Assembly (NCBI GenBank): GCA_009761415.1
Contig: QUOL01000001.1
Span: 682,001 to 746,000 of the forward strand
Direction of reading: 5' to 3'
Length of the DNA: 64,000 bases
From: Sarcomyxa edulis
Taxonomy: Eukaryota > Basidiomycota > Agaricomycetes > Agaricales > Mycenaceae
Made by a program: the position numbers and the translations under genes. The notes below the pieces were generated by a model that saw nothing but the letters and a program-made list of their open reading frames with translations, was not told the DNA's origin and made no database searches. Positions 22,778-35,326 of this stretch are shown here, in pieces. The first letter of the stretch is position 1, and each line of letters starts with the position of its first letter.

Positions 22778-25700
22778 ATGTCTGCTCCATCATTCTCATC
22801 TTTTCCTCCTTCCTTTTCCTCATTCCCAGACTTGGATCCTGGTCCCAGTAAACGTCCATCGAAAGTTTCTAAATCATCCAAATCCAAACGCGACATCGAC
22901 TCTGATGAAGACGATGAAGTAAAGCGCAGGAAACATAGGAAATCGAAGAAAGAAAAGCGCGTTCAAGAGCAGCCTAAGGATACCGACGAGAAGATCAAAG
23001 CCGACGAGGATCAGAAAAGGCGCACTGAGAACACATATTTCTTTTCGGATCGTAAAGGAGATACGACCAGTCTTTATGGCGAGTCATTTGGAGGAAATGC
23101 ACCAAATTACCGTCCTGTAGCCAGTAAGTTCAGTCATAATCAAGTCACTGGCAGCTAATGAGTAGCAAAGAGGGTAGGGAAGTTTTAGGCATTCCTATCT
23201 CTCATTTCGCCGTTCGCCGTTCTGGAAACTACGGCATTGAGGTTCGGTACAACGCAGGCCGACGCAAAGTTCGTATTCTTATAGCCCTCATGGTGTCAAT
23301 CTGATCTTGCATGCCAGGCGCAACCCAGTTTGACTGATTCAAGCTCATCCAGACTGCTGTCATTACCACCCACACAAAGAATAGTGATCGCAGGTGATAC
23401 TTACAAATACAAAGAAGAGGACGGATTCCTTCGTCTCCCATCTCGCCAAGGACCCAAGAACGACCAGTCGTACCGCTCAATCACACACGCCAAGGACCCT
23501 CCCAACTCCGATTCCGATTCCTCCTCCTCTGAAGCAGAGGATTACGATGATTCTGACGACTCTGACTCTCCCCGTGAACTAACTGCCGAGCAAGCAACTC
23601 TGAAAACCCTCGATCAGAAGATAAAATCAGATCCGACGTCCATATCCACCTGGCTGGCTGTTTTATCCCATAATCTGTTATCTATCCCATTGCAATCCAA
23701 GAATGCAGCTTTGGCCATTTCTGAGATCACAGTATCTATCCTGCTACGCGCTCTATCTGCACACCCTGATAACGCGAAATCGAAATCACTCAGAGTGAAG
23801 TACTTATTGGCCGGTGAAGAGATATGGCATGAAAGCAAGACTAGAGCGGAATGGGAAAAAGCTTTGATCGAAGTGGGAGGTGTGGATATCTGGATGGAAT
23901 GGCTTGAGTGGCGTATTAGGAAAGGTGGCAAAGGTGTTCATGGGGTGGTGGAAGACGCCAAACGATTGCTCAAGACTCTTGGTGATAGTGAAAGTGACGA
24001 GACTGGGAAAGTTCGAGTGTTTTGGAGGGTGGCTGTCGTATTGCAGAATGCTGGATATACGGAACGGGCTACTGCGATGTTTCAGGCTCAAGCAGAATTG
24101 TGCGTGCATTATATTCATACATCTGATCCAGTTTCTCATCTATCGTTGTGATATTCTTTGATAGAACATTTGAAGTTCCCCAAGCAATGTACGGGCTTCC
24201 TCTGAGTACCCAACTTGATGCTTTTGAAGAATTCTGGGAGTCGGAAGTACCACGCGTCGGTGAGCCCGGTGCTCAAGGTTGGGCAGCATGGGTCTCGTCT
24301 GGCAAACCAGATCACGTCCCTACCGCATCGACCTCATCTTCTCGTCCTACAACAGAAAACAACCAAGATCCAGATCCATACCATCGTTGGGCCGCTCAAG
24401 AACTCCGTTCTGATCGCCTTTCACGTCTCCCACTTCGTTCTTCAGATGAGTCAGACACAGTCGATGCAGATCCCTATTCTACCATCTTGTTTTCCGACAT
24501 TCGAGACACCTTGATAAGTCTGAACACTTCCAGCGCCAAGACGATTTTCCGACTCGCGTGGTTATCTGTTCTCGGACTTCATATACCTGGATTTTCGGCG
24601 TCGTTGACCTCTGAGCGAGAAAGCGAGAGTGGTATGGATGATAGGTGGGCTCATACACATCTAGCGACTCCTGCATATCTTGCAGCTATCTTCCCCACTG
24701 ATCCGAGACACGGAAGAATCGTCGCTGATGCCTATGCTGGGGTATTGATTGGCAGGGAGAAAGAATACCAGAGCGGTTTTGGACCTGTTCGATGTTGGGG
24801 ATACGGTGTTCTGGGTCCCCTTGACATGGCTGCGGGGGTAGGTGACTCTAAAGGCAAGAATAAGTTGAAAGCAGGTATGTGGGGGAAGGAGGATGTTGAA
24901 GACATTGATGAGGACTTCGTGAGAAGGGTTTTCAATCAGCTTAGACTTGGTTTTGATGATTGGGAGTGGGATGTTCTTGCATTGGCGTTTGAGGCTGCTC
25001 TCAGTATCAAAAGGTATACAATTCTCTCTTCATTAGCGAGAGATTTATTGATGTCGATTGTTTGTCTAGCGCTATAAAACTGTCGCGTACTTTCCTTTCT
25101 ACTGCGCGAGAGTCTTTGCCGCATTGGGCTGCACATGCTCGATTGGAACGTCTGCGAGGACGCGTCGACGATGCTAGGAAAGTGTATCAGACTGTTCTCA
25201 GTTCCTCTCCTTCCCAGCAAACGCACCTCGGCGAGATCTGGTGGGACTGGGCTGAGATGGAATGGCTGGCTGGAAACTCGGAAGAGGCGTTAAAGATCGT
25301 TCTGAAAGCTGTCGAGGTCTGTCAACTGGGAGTAGGAAGTGTAGCGGTGCTGAAGGCAAGGCGGAATCTGGAGGACAATATCTTGAAAACTGACGAAGGG
25401 GAAGAACAGTGGAAGGATACGGAATCTTGGATCAAATTGAAGGCTCTTCTCGAGCTGCTCACTACGCGCGACGTCTCCTCGATGTTTGCAGCTTTCGATA
25501 CTCAGTTAGGCCGGCATATCGAGGGGTCGATTGTGCATGAAAGTCTAACAGTGTCGAGTCTACTTTTGCTCTATCAGCATGGGAATATACTCAAGAATCC
25601 TACTCCACCGGCGATATTGAGGGAGAGAGCAAAGGTAGCACTGGAGATATATCCGAGCAATTCAGTTGTGCTAGGAATGTTTTTGGAGGGAGAAAAGGGA

Positions 25701-26321
25701 CAAGGAGTATGGGGCAGGGTTCGAGAGATGCTAGGTGATAGAGGGGGTGTAGGCAAAGGCAAAGATGTAGCACGACGGGCAGAGGAAGTCTGGATAGCCG
25801 GCTGGGAAAGCGGACGCTGGGAAGGTGAGATTGAGAGGACAAGAAGTGGATTAGCTGGTGCCGTCATACACCATCGGTGCGTGTGTTGTTATCATTGTGG
25901 TTGGTGCAATTGTGCTAATCTCTATGATAGAACAAGAGGAAGTCCTATTATATGGCGTATCTATATTGAGTTTGAGATACGTGCGGGCCAATTACAGCGA
26001 GCGAAGAAGATGTTGTTCCGGGCGGTCGGTGAATGCCCTCTGGCCAAAGGTGAGTCATGGGCATGGGGTTTGGTGTGGTATGGTCGCTAACTTTGAAAAG
26101 AGCTATACCTTCTAGCATTCGGAGCTCTTCGGAGTGTATTCAAACCGCACGAGTTGAATGGGTTTGTGGATATGATGGCTGAGAGAGAGTTACGTACGAG
26201 GGTAGGATTGGATGAGCTGTTGGAGGGCTGGGAAGAGGAGAGGATGAACGAGGACAGTGAGGAGAGTGGGGATGAGATTGAGCACAATGCGAAGGAATTG
26301 AGGAGGTTAATGCCGTACTAG
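22778..26321 (+). CDS. NRDE2: NRDE-2 family nuclear RNA-silencing/splicing factor
   Basis: Multi-exon gene. The N-terminus is Ser- and Lys-rich (SKSKRDIDSDEDDEVKRRKH...), then carries the NRDE-2 hallmark YFFSDRKGDTTSLYGESF...PNYRPVA and, across an intron, GREVLGIP. After a second Ser/Asp-rich stretch comes the NRDE-2 domain made of HAT-like repeats: SISTWLAVLSHNLL, WMEWLEWRI, IYIEFEIRAGQLQRAKKML and the C-terminal block around FGALRSVFKPHEL, ending in a Glu-rich tail. Homologues are C. elegans NRDE-2, fission yeast Nrl1 and human NRDE2. They act in the nucleus with the exosome/MTR4 or spliceosome and in heterochromatin silencing. All frame joins I checked hold, including an AG acceptor at 23170 that restores the VLG motif. 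Confidence 0.88.
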
Positions 26322-26742
26322 CCATAGTGTGGTATCGTATTGTATAGCGAGTGGCATGGTTTGTAGAATGAAAGCTTATTTTATTTGCACACGGTGTTTG
26401 CATTCGACATCACTGCTTGCTTCACACCGTCTCGATTGTTTAACACCACGAGGCATTCGCCTCCCAACTAGCTCTTTTTCGTCCATCTGGCTCCCCATTA
26501 TACATCCAGTACTTTCGCTAGTACTTGTACCAGGACTTGCCCTTTTTCAAAAATCGATTCCGTCAATCTTTGCCTCCGCTACATCAATTTCTCTCTCAAG
26601 TTGGCGCTGTACCCCCTCTAATTACAGCACATCACTTCGATTCGATTCACTCGCTATACTATACAAGAGCTTACCACTCCTACTCTCAAAAGAGTCCGCT
26701 CAGGCTCTTTCTAATTCCACCACACTACTCTAATATTTCGCT
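26322..26742. other. Intergenic region NRDE2-BFA1
   Basis: 421 bp between two genes on the same strand. It is AT- and CT-rich with long pyrimidine stretches just before the BFA1 start (about 26660-26740), typical of a fungal promoter and leader. I see no additional gene. Confidence 0.45.
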
Positions 26743-29492
26743 ATGAACACTATTCCGGCCCTCGTCATTCCCCGAGAGGAATGGCCAGATGCCGACTTCG
26801 ATCTACCCGAGGGCCAGCCCCTTCACTCTGCCTGTAGTAAAGATGACGAGGAGGATGAGGATTGGGATGCAGACATGGGTTTCGGTCAGACTGGTGGGCC
26901 CAAGGCACGGGCGGTCGTCGCTAGCATGGCCGCAAGACTTGACGCACATAACGTTTTCACTATACGTCCCCCACTTCCATCAACGTCTATGAGCGACTTC
27001 GAGGAGGACGACGAAGGCGTTTCCACTATCAAAGTTGCTTGTTTGCCAAAACCTGTCGTTAAAGCACCCCTTGATGATGACATGGAGGACGCCTTCGCCT
27101 TGCCAGACGATCTTACACAGCTTTCACTCGCTCCTCTATCTCTCAACCATAGATCTTCGAAGAATTCGCTCGAGTGGGGCGACAAAGACCAGACGTCTTC
27201 CTCGCAATCGTCCGATGCGTATTCAACCCTTGGATTCGCCGGTGCCTCGCCGTCTTCTAATTCTACCTCCTCTGCCTCCTGTCCCGATTCAGAAACTGAA
27301 GACGACGAAGAGGACGATGGCGAACTTGACGGTCTCGTTATTCCCGCCAGTCTGTTCGAATCAGGGCAAGGCAGTCGAAAGCTCAATAAGATATTGGAAA
27401 TGAAGAAGAAGGTACAGATCGCAGGCGACAGGATCAAGGTCGCTAGCCCTGACCCCGAGGACGACTTCGAAATCGGTCTTGTTATCGAAGACGACATCGA
27501 TCTCAGTCCGAGCCGACTGCTATACACTACTCAGCAGCAACAGTCCCAGCGCATCTACAGTCGCAGTAATTCCATGCCACTTCGTCCCCCTACATCCCTC
27601 CGACCACCTTCGAGATTGAAAAGTGATAGAGCCAAGTCCCCCATCAACCCTCCCCCATCATCAACTCGTCAATTCCAGAAGATACGATTGACTCCATCGC
27701 CACCTCGCCCTAGCGCTCCATCACGCGCACATACATTGCAAGCCCCATCTTCTAGTCCCCCCGTCACAAATCTATTTCTTTCGCCGAAGCCTGGCAGTCT
27801 TCGCGGACAGAAGTCGCATTCAGGTCTCAAGCCTCCAACGCCGCCTTCTACAACCCGTAAACTCACTCGTAAAGCATCTTTGTCGTCCCTCATGGAAGCC
27901 AGTCAATCCCAAGCGTCAGGCTCTGGGTTAGCTTCTGGTGCAGGCACGGCAAAATCTGCTCGATATGGGGAGCCAACTGCAGCTTCACGCGCAAAAACAC
28001 AAAGAAATTCCGCTGGTAAAATTTCTGCATTAGAGTATAGGGTTCCGCCTGCCCGCCCTTCAACACCTTCATCCAACCCCGCCGCCCTCCGCCTCACCAT
28101 GCCTACTGCTTCACGAATAAAATCTCGTCCTGGAATTTACTCCCTCTTCTCCCCTACAACGCCAGGAGGTACTCAAGCTGTCCTCCCTCGTGCGAACTCG
28201 CCACTCCCTCCTCGACCGCCTTCTACTATGTCGGCAAGGTCTTCCGGTTCCCGTACTCCCAGTAATCCTCAGCCTGCGGCGCCAAAAATATTACGTAGAC
28301 CAAAACGACCGCGGACGTATGGGGACGGTACCGAGCTTGACGGTATCGACGACCTCCCTACTGACGGCGATAAAGAGGGCAAATACCGCGTACAGCCTAA
28401 AGCCGTCGCAAACCGAATACCTGGAGGGACTTATTCTTTAAAGCCCAATGACAAAGGCACTTTACGGAAGAAGGGTAAACGCGAGAGCTCCAATAATAAC
28501 ATAGGTGTGTACTATTGAGCCCAGGTTTTCACGAGACACTGACGTTACTCCACAGAAGCAATTCTGCCTTCTACGAATACACTGAAGAGAACCGGCCGGA
28601 TTGAGTTTCCTTCTCAGCCACTCAATGGGAAATCGCCCACGAAGAAGAGGAAGAACCTGTCTTCGCCGTCGTCGGGACAGACACGGCGGAAACCGACGCT
28701 CATTCGGAATCTTGGTGGTGCCAGCGCTGCTCCCAAATGTTCGTTCTTCACTATATATATATCATAGTATGACCACGTCGACTAATATGTTACATTTTGA
28801 CAGTCGTTGGGGACATGAAATGGAATCCCAACAGTCTTCGCTGGGAAGGTAATGACCAGGTCCTCCGGGATTTCGACGCCGCTATTGGGACATCAACTCG
28901 ACCAGCTCTCATCACACATCTTACCGGATCATCTATGGGGTCTCCCGTGGGTTCGTTCTCCTCAGGTGCACGGATAGTGGGAAACATGATGTTCGACCCA
29001 GCACGTATGTGCTGGATATCGACCTTACCACCTGACGAGGACGAACCCGATGTGTTTGCTAATCTCGCCGATGACGAGGATGATGATGGATGGGAAAGTA
29101 AGGGCGGTACTATCCGGGCGAGTCTTCTACAGCAACCTTCGGCTCCTGATTCGACTATTAGTCCTTGTTCGAGTGGTAACACGAGCAACACTAGTAGTGT
29201 ATCATCGTCTGGCACCGATGGGTCTTCGGTGGAGCCGCCTAGTCCAGCTCGGAGACATACTCGCACCATGTCGGAATCCGAAAGTGACCGCGGTTCAAGA
29301 GCTTCTATGGTGTACGATGTGGACGAGGCCTTCCTGGAAGGCTGCAAAGTCGCAGAAGCTAGACATACAGCGGAGATGAAAGGATGGAGAACGACACTCG
29401 CCTCAGCTAAACAGACATCGTCAGATGTGTTCACGGAACCCGATCGCTCCTACCTCTATGAAATCAGGGCACTTGCTACACGCAAGTACTAA
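26743..29492 (+). CDS. BFA1: Byr4/Bfa1-type spindle checkpoint GAP subunit
   Basis: Three exons (26743 to about 28502, about 28556-28739, 28803-29492) joined in frame. The first ~110 residues are acidic and include conserved-looking PALVIPREEWPDADFDLP and DLTQLSL. A long disordered Ser/Pro-rich middle follows. The C-terminal domain carries two diagnostic motifs, VGDMKWNPNSLRWEGND and IVGNMMFDPARMCWIS, seen in Byr4/Bfa1 proteins. With Cdc16/Bub2, Byr4/Bfa1 forms a two-component GAP for the Spg1/Tem1 GTPase at the spindle pole body and restrains septation or mitotic exit. The protein is about 880 residues, longer than fission yeast Byr4, mostly from the disordered middle. Confidence 0.85.
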
Positions 29493-29947
29493 AAGGATTT
29501 GGTATTTCTTTTTTTCTTCTTATGAATCCTCCTGTCATGACATCCTGGTTGTAAAGCTCCTTTATCTCTGGGACCCACCTTACGATTTTTTTTCAGCGTC
29601 CAAATTTGTTGTTTTCTTCCCCTCGTCCCCCTCACCCCTTTTGACTTTCCTGTCAATATTTCTTGAGATATTCCCTTCTCCTGTCGCTCATTTTACTCTC
29701 TTGATATGTAGTATGGACCATTCCTCTGGTCAGATATATGGAATACATGTTTTACCCTCCATCATCACCGGTTTGACCGTGCGCGCCTTGATTGTTTGCG
29801 AAGTCTTCGGCAAGAAGTTTTAGTTCCGGAGTCGCGTAAAGTTACGCGTCTTCCAGGTTTTTGCATCGACGCTTTGTACGCCAAGCTCTGATTTCGAGAG
29901 GCCTCCCTCAATAATCCCTCAGGTTCGCTCAGGATTGAGCTATTCGT
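29493..29947. other. Intergenic region BFA1-ureD
   Basis: 455 bp. The left half is T-rich (3' untranslated region of BFA1). The right half holds GTTACGCGTC at about 29842, an MCB-like ACGCGT without a nearby CACGTG, roughly 105 bp before the ureD start. No further coding sequence is seen. Confidence 0.45.
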
Positions 29948-30957
29948 ATGCAGTCAAATGCTCCTTCGAATTCGCCACCGCGTTCAATTCCGAAAATCGA
30001 AGCGGGCGGCGGGCGTATCGTCTTGAATTCTTACGGCTCGAATGTCGTCTTTTCACAGCTTTCCTCGACATATCCCTTAAAACTTCTGTCACCCCAAATC
30101 CTAGATAGGGTAGCAGTTGTCTACGCCCTGACTTATGGAGGCGGTCTTGTAGGCGGAGATCAGGTCAATTTGTCGGTAGACGTGGGATCTGGTGCCATTC
30201 TCGTAATGTTATCTCAGGCAAGTGTCAACCTTCACCAGTTCAACAGCACCTTTCTGGATAGCTGAAAGTATGATAGGGTTCAACTAAAGTGTTCAAAACA
30301 CGTCCAGGGGACAGATTGGCTTCAGTTCACCGTCATGGACTAGCCATTCAAGCGCCTTCGATCACAACGCAGAACATGGATTTCTCCGTGGCGCAAGGAA
30401 GTGCATTATTCTTGCTTCCAGATCCCGTCACTTGTTTTCGATTGGCCTCTTATAATCAGATACAGACATTCCATCTCTCGAAAGACGCGTCTCTCGTTGT
30501 CCTGGATTGGGTGACATCAGGACGCAAGTCTCTGGGCGAGGACTGGGCTTTTTCGAGGTATTACAGTGTCAATGAAGTCTGGTTGGACGATAAGAGGATA
30601 GCCAAAGATGTGATGCTCCTGGACGATGAAAAATTGCCTATCAAGCAGCTGCCTCGACGGACACTCAGGGATAGGCTTTCTCCCTATTCGTGCTATGCCA
30701 CGGTGATTCTTTGCGGGCCCCTTGTCCAAAGTACCATTCTAGATCTCAGGGAACAATACGAGGCGATTTCTGTGTTCAAACCCGCGTCTCCAGCTCGTCT
30801 AATCTGGTCTCTCAGTCCTATATCGGCTGAAGGGTCTCAGTGTATAGTTAGGGTAGCTGGAGAAGAGACGGAGACGGTTAGAAAGTGGCTTGGAGAATCT
30901 CTAAAGAAACTGCAAAATGTAATCGGGGTCGACGTTTATCGAAGAGCTTTTGCGTAA
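29948..30957 (+). CDS. ureD: Urease accessory protein UreD/UreH
   Basis: Two exons, 29948-30217 and 30277-30957, give 316 residues. The first has the UreD motif YALTYGGGLVGGDQVNL followed by VGSGAILVMLSQ, and the second resumes with GSTKVFKT, the conserved UreD continuation. Later segments ALFLLPDPVTCF and LVVLDWVTSGR are also family-typical. UreD works with UreF and UreG as a cytosolic chaperone complex that delivers nickel to apo-urease, so this species should be able to use urea. The intron (59 nt) starts with GC (CAG|GCAAGT) rather than GT, and no GT alternative keeps the frame. No other urease gene lies nearby, as expected for fungi where these genes are scattered. Confidence 0.92.
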
Positions 30958-32347
30958 GTCGTATTTTTAACGAGGTGCGCACTTCTGGTCTTTGTATCAC
31001 AAACTTGGCATGCTGCTATACTTATGACATTGTGCTCTTTGCCAACAGATAAGGTGACATGGTTCTTCCGGGGTACCTTGAAACGTTTATGACAACAAAA
31101 CCTCATCGATGTCAGATGAGCGGATAGGGCGGCCAGGGCACGATAAAGGATCGGTCAGAAAGTCAGGTGCTTGGTGTGGTAGAAGCCTCGAGTTTTCCAA
31201 GAATTCGGTCTCGATGGAAAATCCCGTCGCAAGGTTTTACTCCTCCTCGAGTCTCCTCCATACCTGGTCGTATTGCATCCGAGCCTGCCTGCTACTGCTC
31301 TCGTTGGAGATCATCGGGGTAAAGGTGGTCGGTCGGTCGAACAGGCTCCGACTGCGGTAAGTCTGATCCGTCCGTGCTTATAATCAATTGGGGCGACAGT
31401 TGACTCGGGCGAATAGTGTATTTGACCGACTACCGCGATGCTCTCGGAAAGACTTTGGAAACCGTATTGGACCCAGGTTCTGCTCAGGCTGTCTGGAAAC
31501 CTGAAACACGTCGAACGAGTGGTCGAGTCGAAGTGCGTTTTCGCTTGCCACGAGGACTATGGTCGTTATCTTGATAGATTGAAGATTAGTATCCGCCTTG
31601 TTATTCCGTTCGGAATAGCGATGGAACTGGGTGGCAAGAAGGCGCAGATAGGACCGGATAGGATAGCGCAGCTGCCCTGCACATTTTCAAAAACCTTGAG
31701 AAAATTTAAACAGTACCGGGTTCGGTCGCACGCTGAGCAAGAAGAACAGTGAGGTACGGTGAGAAGATATCAAAATGAAGCTACTGCAGCATTGACGACA
31801 TGTACTACCGGCTACTCGTAGGAAGTGATTTAATCTTGAGAGAAAATGACCGACTAAACGCTGTCTGCAAGCAGAGGCGTGAGTTTGTGGTGAACTTTCA
31901 CTGAGATAAATTCGACTCCGCGGCGGTTAAATCACGCCAGAGGACTCGTGAGCGCCTTTTGATCAACCTCTGATCCCGTAAGTACACTTTTCTCTGAGGT
32001 AATACTCTCGCCGGTCTTGGATACTCTATCTCTGATCATCTAGGTTTAAGGGAGCCAACAGAACCAGATGTCGACGTCGGTCATCACGATCTACTGCGAA
32101 CTCTCGTAAGAATTTCAAGATCAGTTACCTGGCCGGCCCATACGATAGAAGGTGCTTTTCCAGACCTAATCGAGGAACAACATACTCATCATTTCTTACC
32201 AGGGAAGTTCTTCTTATCACTTCCAGAAATAAGTTCCGCCTCAACTTCCGCTTGTGTGAAATAGTATGAGTCCTGCTTTAAAATGCAACGGCTTTTAACA
32301 CCATTCTGCATTTTGCACTCTTTCACCGCCCATCTCCTCTGATCCTT
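30958..32347. other. Intergenic region ureD-transporter
   Basis: About 1.4 kb. The longest open frame (31438-31752 plus) resembles no known family. I see short sequence duplications such as GGTCGGTCGGTCG near 31328 and GGATAGG repeats near 31650, but no terminal repeats or RNA gene. The last ~300 bp presumably contain the promoter of the downstream transporter. Confidence 0.4.
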
Positions 32348-35063
32348 ATGGCTGATACCCTTTATCTCAATGACGATGAGGATATTCCCACCAGTCCACG
32401 GCCAGGAACCGAGTTTATCTTGGAAGAGGCAATGTATCGTCCAGACATCGACACGTCTGTGGTAGACAGTCGAAAGCTTATGCGCAAGATTGACCTCCGT
32501 GTTATCCCCTGGCTCTCTGTTTTGTATTTTCTCAACTTTATGGACAGAGGGAACGTTGGAAACGCCAGGGTGACTCATTCTAGTTGATCAGCGAAGTCGA
32601 TATCGACTTACAAGTTCATATATCATAGTTGTACCACATGGAGAGGGATTTGCACATAACGGACAAGCAGGTTTGACAATTTCACGTCGTGTCCGTTTTT
32701 TCGCTCTTTCAGGAAACGCTGACAGGTTCTCTTGACCTAGTACTTGATCGCCTTGACGGTGTTCTTCTTCCCATACTCTATATTTGAGGTAAGTCTAGGA
32801 CGTTTGTAGACCGAAGATTGCTGATATCATCGCATTTACATAGCCAGCCAGCAATGTTGTGTTACGAAGACTCAAACCCTCAGTCTGGTTGTCTTCGATG
32901 ATGTTGATTTGGGGTATAGTCATGGTAAGTAATTGGCACTTTGGTTTCGTCTAGAACTCCGATTTGATTCTTCATGCTTAGACTCTCCATGGTGTGGCTC
33001 AGAATTACGGGGGCCTTGTCGGTAAATATGCATCGTTTCCCCTTGATTACATGTGAAGTGCTCAAAAATGCAGCGTTGCGTGTTTTGCTCGGACTTTCCG
33101 AGGCTGGGATGTATCCGGGCATAGTCTTCTATATCTCATGGTTGGTGTTTTTTTCACAACTTTCGTAGTCCCCGATTTGATATCTATCCAGTTGGTATAA
33201 ACGGTCGGAACTAGGATCGAAAATTGCCATTTTCTTCTCCTCGGCTACCATAGCAGGCGCTTTCAGTGCGTTTTTAATGGTTCGTTATTCAACGTTACTC
33301 GTTACTAACGTCGGGTAGGTGGTCTCCTTGCCGCTGCAATCTCAAATATGGACGGCATCGGAGGAAAGGCCGGTTGGAGCTGGATCTTCATCATTGAAGG
33401 CATACGATATTTGTTTTTTTCGACTTGCAATCTGCTGACGTTTTACTTGAAGGATTATTGACGGTGCTCGTCGCTCTAGCTTCTTACTGGATAATTGAAG
33501 ATTTCCCTGTCTCCGCAAAATTCCTTACGGAGGAAGAACGTACGCACTCACATTGTTCTCTTCCTCTCGAATTAAAATACTCATATATGCCGTCATCAGG
33601 AGTATTTGTGATCCGTCGACTTCAAGACGATATGCAGTACAGTGCTGGCGGCGAAACATTCAACAAGAGATATATTTGGAAGAGTCTCACGGATTGGAAG
33701 ACTTGGATAGCCAGTAAGTGGTATCTTTTCGTGTCGATAGGTCCGTCACCAATGCTTATTCTCAGTGGGGATATACATGGGATTGTAAGCCGTAATGCAA
33801 GACTCAAATTGACCGACGATACTGACGAATCACAGCGATGGACCCCTTTACGCGTTCTCGCTGTTCACACCAACTGTTATAAGCCAGGTGAGAGTCCATG
33901 CATATTCCACACGAGATCGCCTGATGGTGATGCGTAAAGTATAGCTAGGTAATGAAGACTTCACCGACCCGGACTTTTCCCGTGAGTACCGTACTAACAC
34001 CTTTTAGGATACCGGGCCACCATCGCCAATCTGTTGTCCGTCCCGGTATACACTTGGGGCTGTATTGCCACATTTCTTGTTGGTCTTTTGGGAGACCGAA
34101 TGGGCCGTAGGAGTTACATCAACCTGTGAGACTTGGCCTTCCCCTCGGATAGTTCCGTCTCTTCTTACTGCGTCACTTCATTGGAAGAGTATTATTTGGC
34201 ATAGGCGAGTTATCTCATTGACGTTTGGAACTTCGAGGAACTAAGTATTTCGGATGCGCAGGAGCGGTGGGATACATCATACTGATAGTTTCGAGATCGC
34301 CTTCATTGTCGTATTTCGCCGTCTATCTAGCAGTCTCGTGCGTCACTTATCATCAACTAGGACCCTAAAATTAGCATTGACAGCATTCGCATTTATAGTG
34401 CTATATTCCCCACAGTTGGTGAGTCTTCTTGCGTTCGGGAACCTGTATCCATAACTGATCTAGTCCGTTATAGCAAATTCTGTGTAAGTTACCGCTGTCA
34501 AAGTTACAGCGTGCTTTTGCACTCAACGAATCATCTTTCGGGTCTTTCCAGCGCATGGGTTGCAGGGAACATCGAAGGGTCATATAAACGGAGCGTGACT
34601 CTAGGAATGGCCATCGGTTTGTACGTAGCCTTCCCTCCACCCTTCTTTCGGAGGAACTGTACAATGACTAAAAGTCTTCTTCATTAAGTGGCAATATTAA
34701 CGGAGCAGTTACGGCTAATGTGGTAGGTCACTCGCCCCATATGCCCTGCCCACTAGTACTATTCCATGTTTCTCCACGATAACATGTTTTCTCCCTGAAT
34801 AGTACCGATCAAACGACAAACCATGGTATAGCCTCGGACATGGCATCGTACTAGCGTACATATGTATCGGTTGGCTATGCAGCCTTCTATTCATGATAGT
34901 CCTCAAACGCGAGAACGCTCGGAGAGATAGAGGGGAACGAGACGAGGTTATCGACGGAATTGATAACAAGCATGCGGACGAGAAGAACGGTCGGTTTGAA
35001 AGTTTAGAAGCTGCCAAGAGAGAGAAAGGAGATGAATGGAGTGGATTCCGGTATGCTTTATGA
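32348..35063 (+). CDS. MFS transporter, Dal5-like allantoate/anion:cation symporter family
   Basis: A highly interrupted gene (over ten exons) encoding a 12-helix MFS protein. The first exon ends with RVIPWLSVLYFLNFMDRGNVGNAR, the Dal5-family start of helix 1. Others supply LIALTVFFFPYSIFE, the loop and helix LRVLLGLSEAGMYPGI, YAFSLFTPTVISQ, LLSVPVYTWGCIATFLVGLLGDRMGRR and WVAGNIEGSYKRS, all family-typical. The stop is at 35061-35063. Two unusual splice features are needed: a GC-AG intron at 33400-33452, and a 4-nt microexon (CTAG, 33945-33948) between introns of 57 and 59 nt that restores ...ISQLGYRAT.... Substrates of the family include allantoate, nicotinate and other organic anions at the plasma membrane; which one is not predictable here. 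Confidence 0.85.
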
Positions 35064-35326
35064 TTTATGATGGGCGACGAGCGTGTATAGGGTACATATG
35101 CATACGAGAGCAAGAGCAAGTAGAAAAAATAATATACGTACATTTCTCGTTTTGTGATCAGCTGGATATGAAGACAACGTGAGAGGCACGAGACAAAAGG
35201 TATGCTTAGAGTTGTATTTGATGCGATTTCATCCGTTCGTTGCTTCAGATGTTGACAGAAAAGAGATTTGAGAGAAAAAAATACTATAATACTATTAGAT
35301 ACACTAAGCCCTATAGGAGTCCTGCT

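Noticed and set aside
31438..31752. 104-codon plus-strand frame
   Set aside because: No recognisable motif, no promoter or intron context; likely chance.
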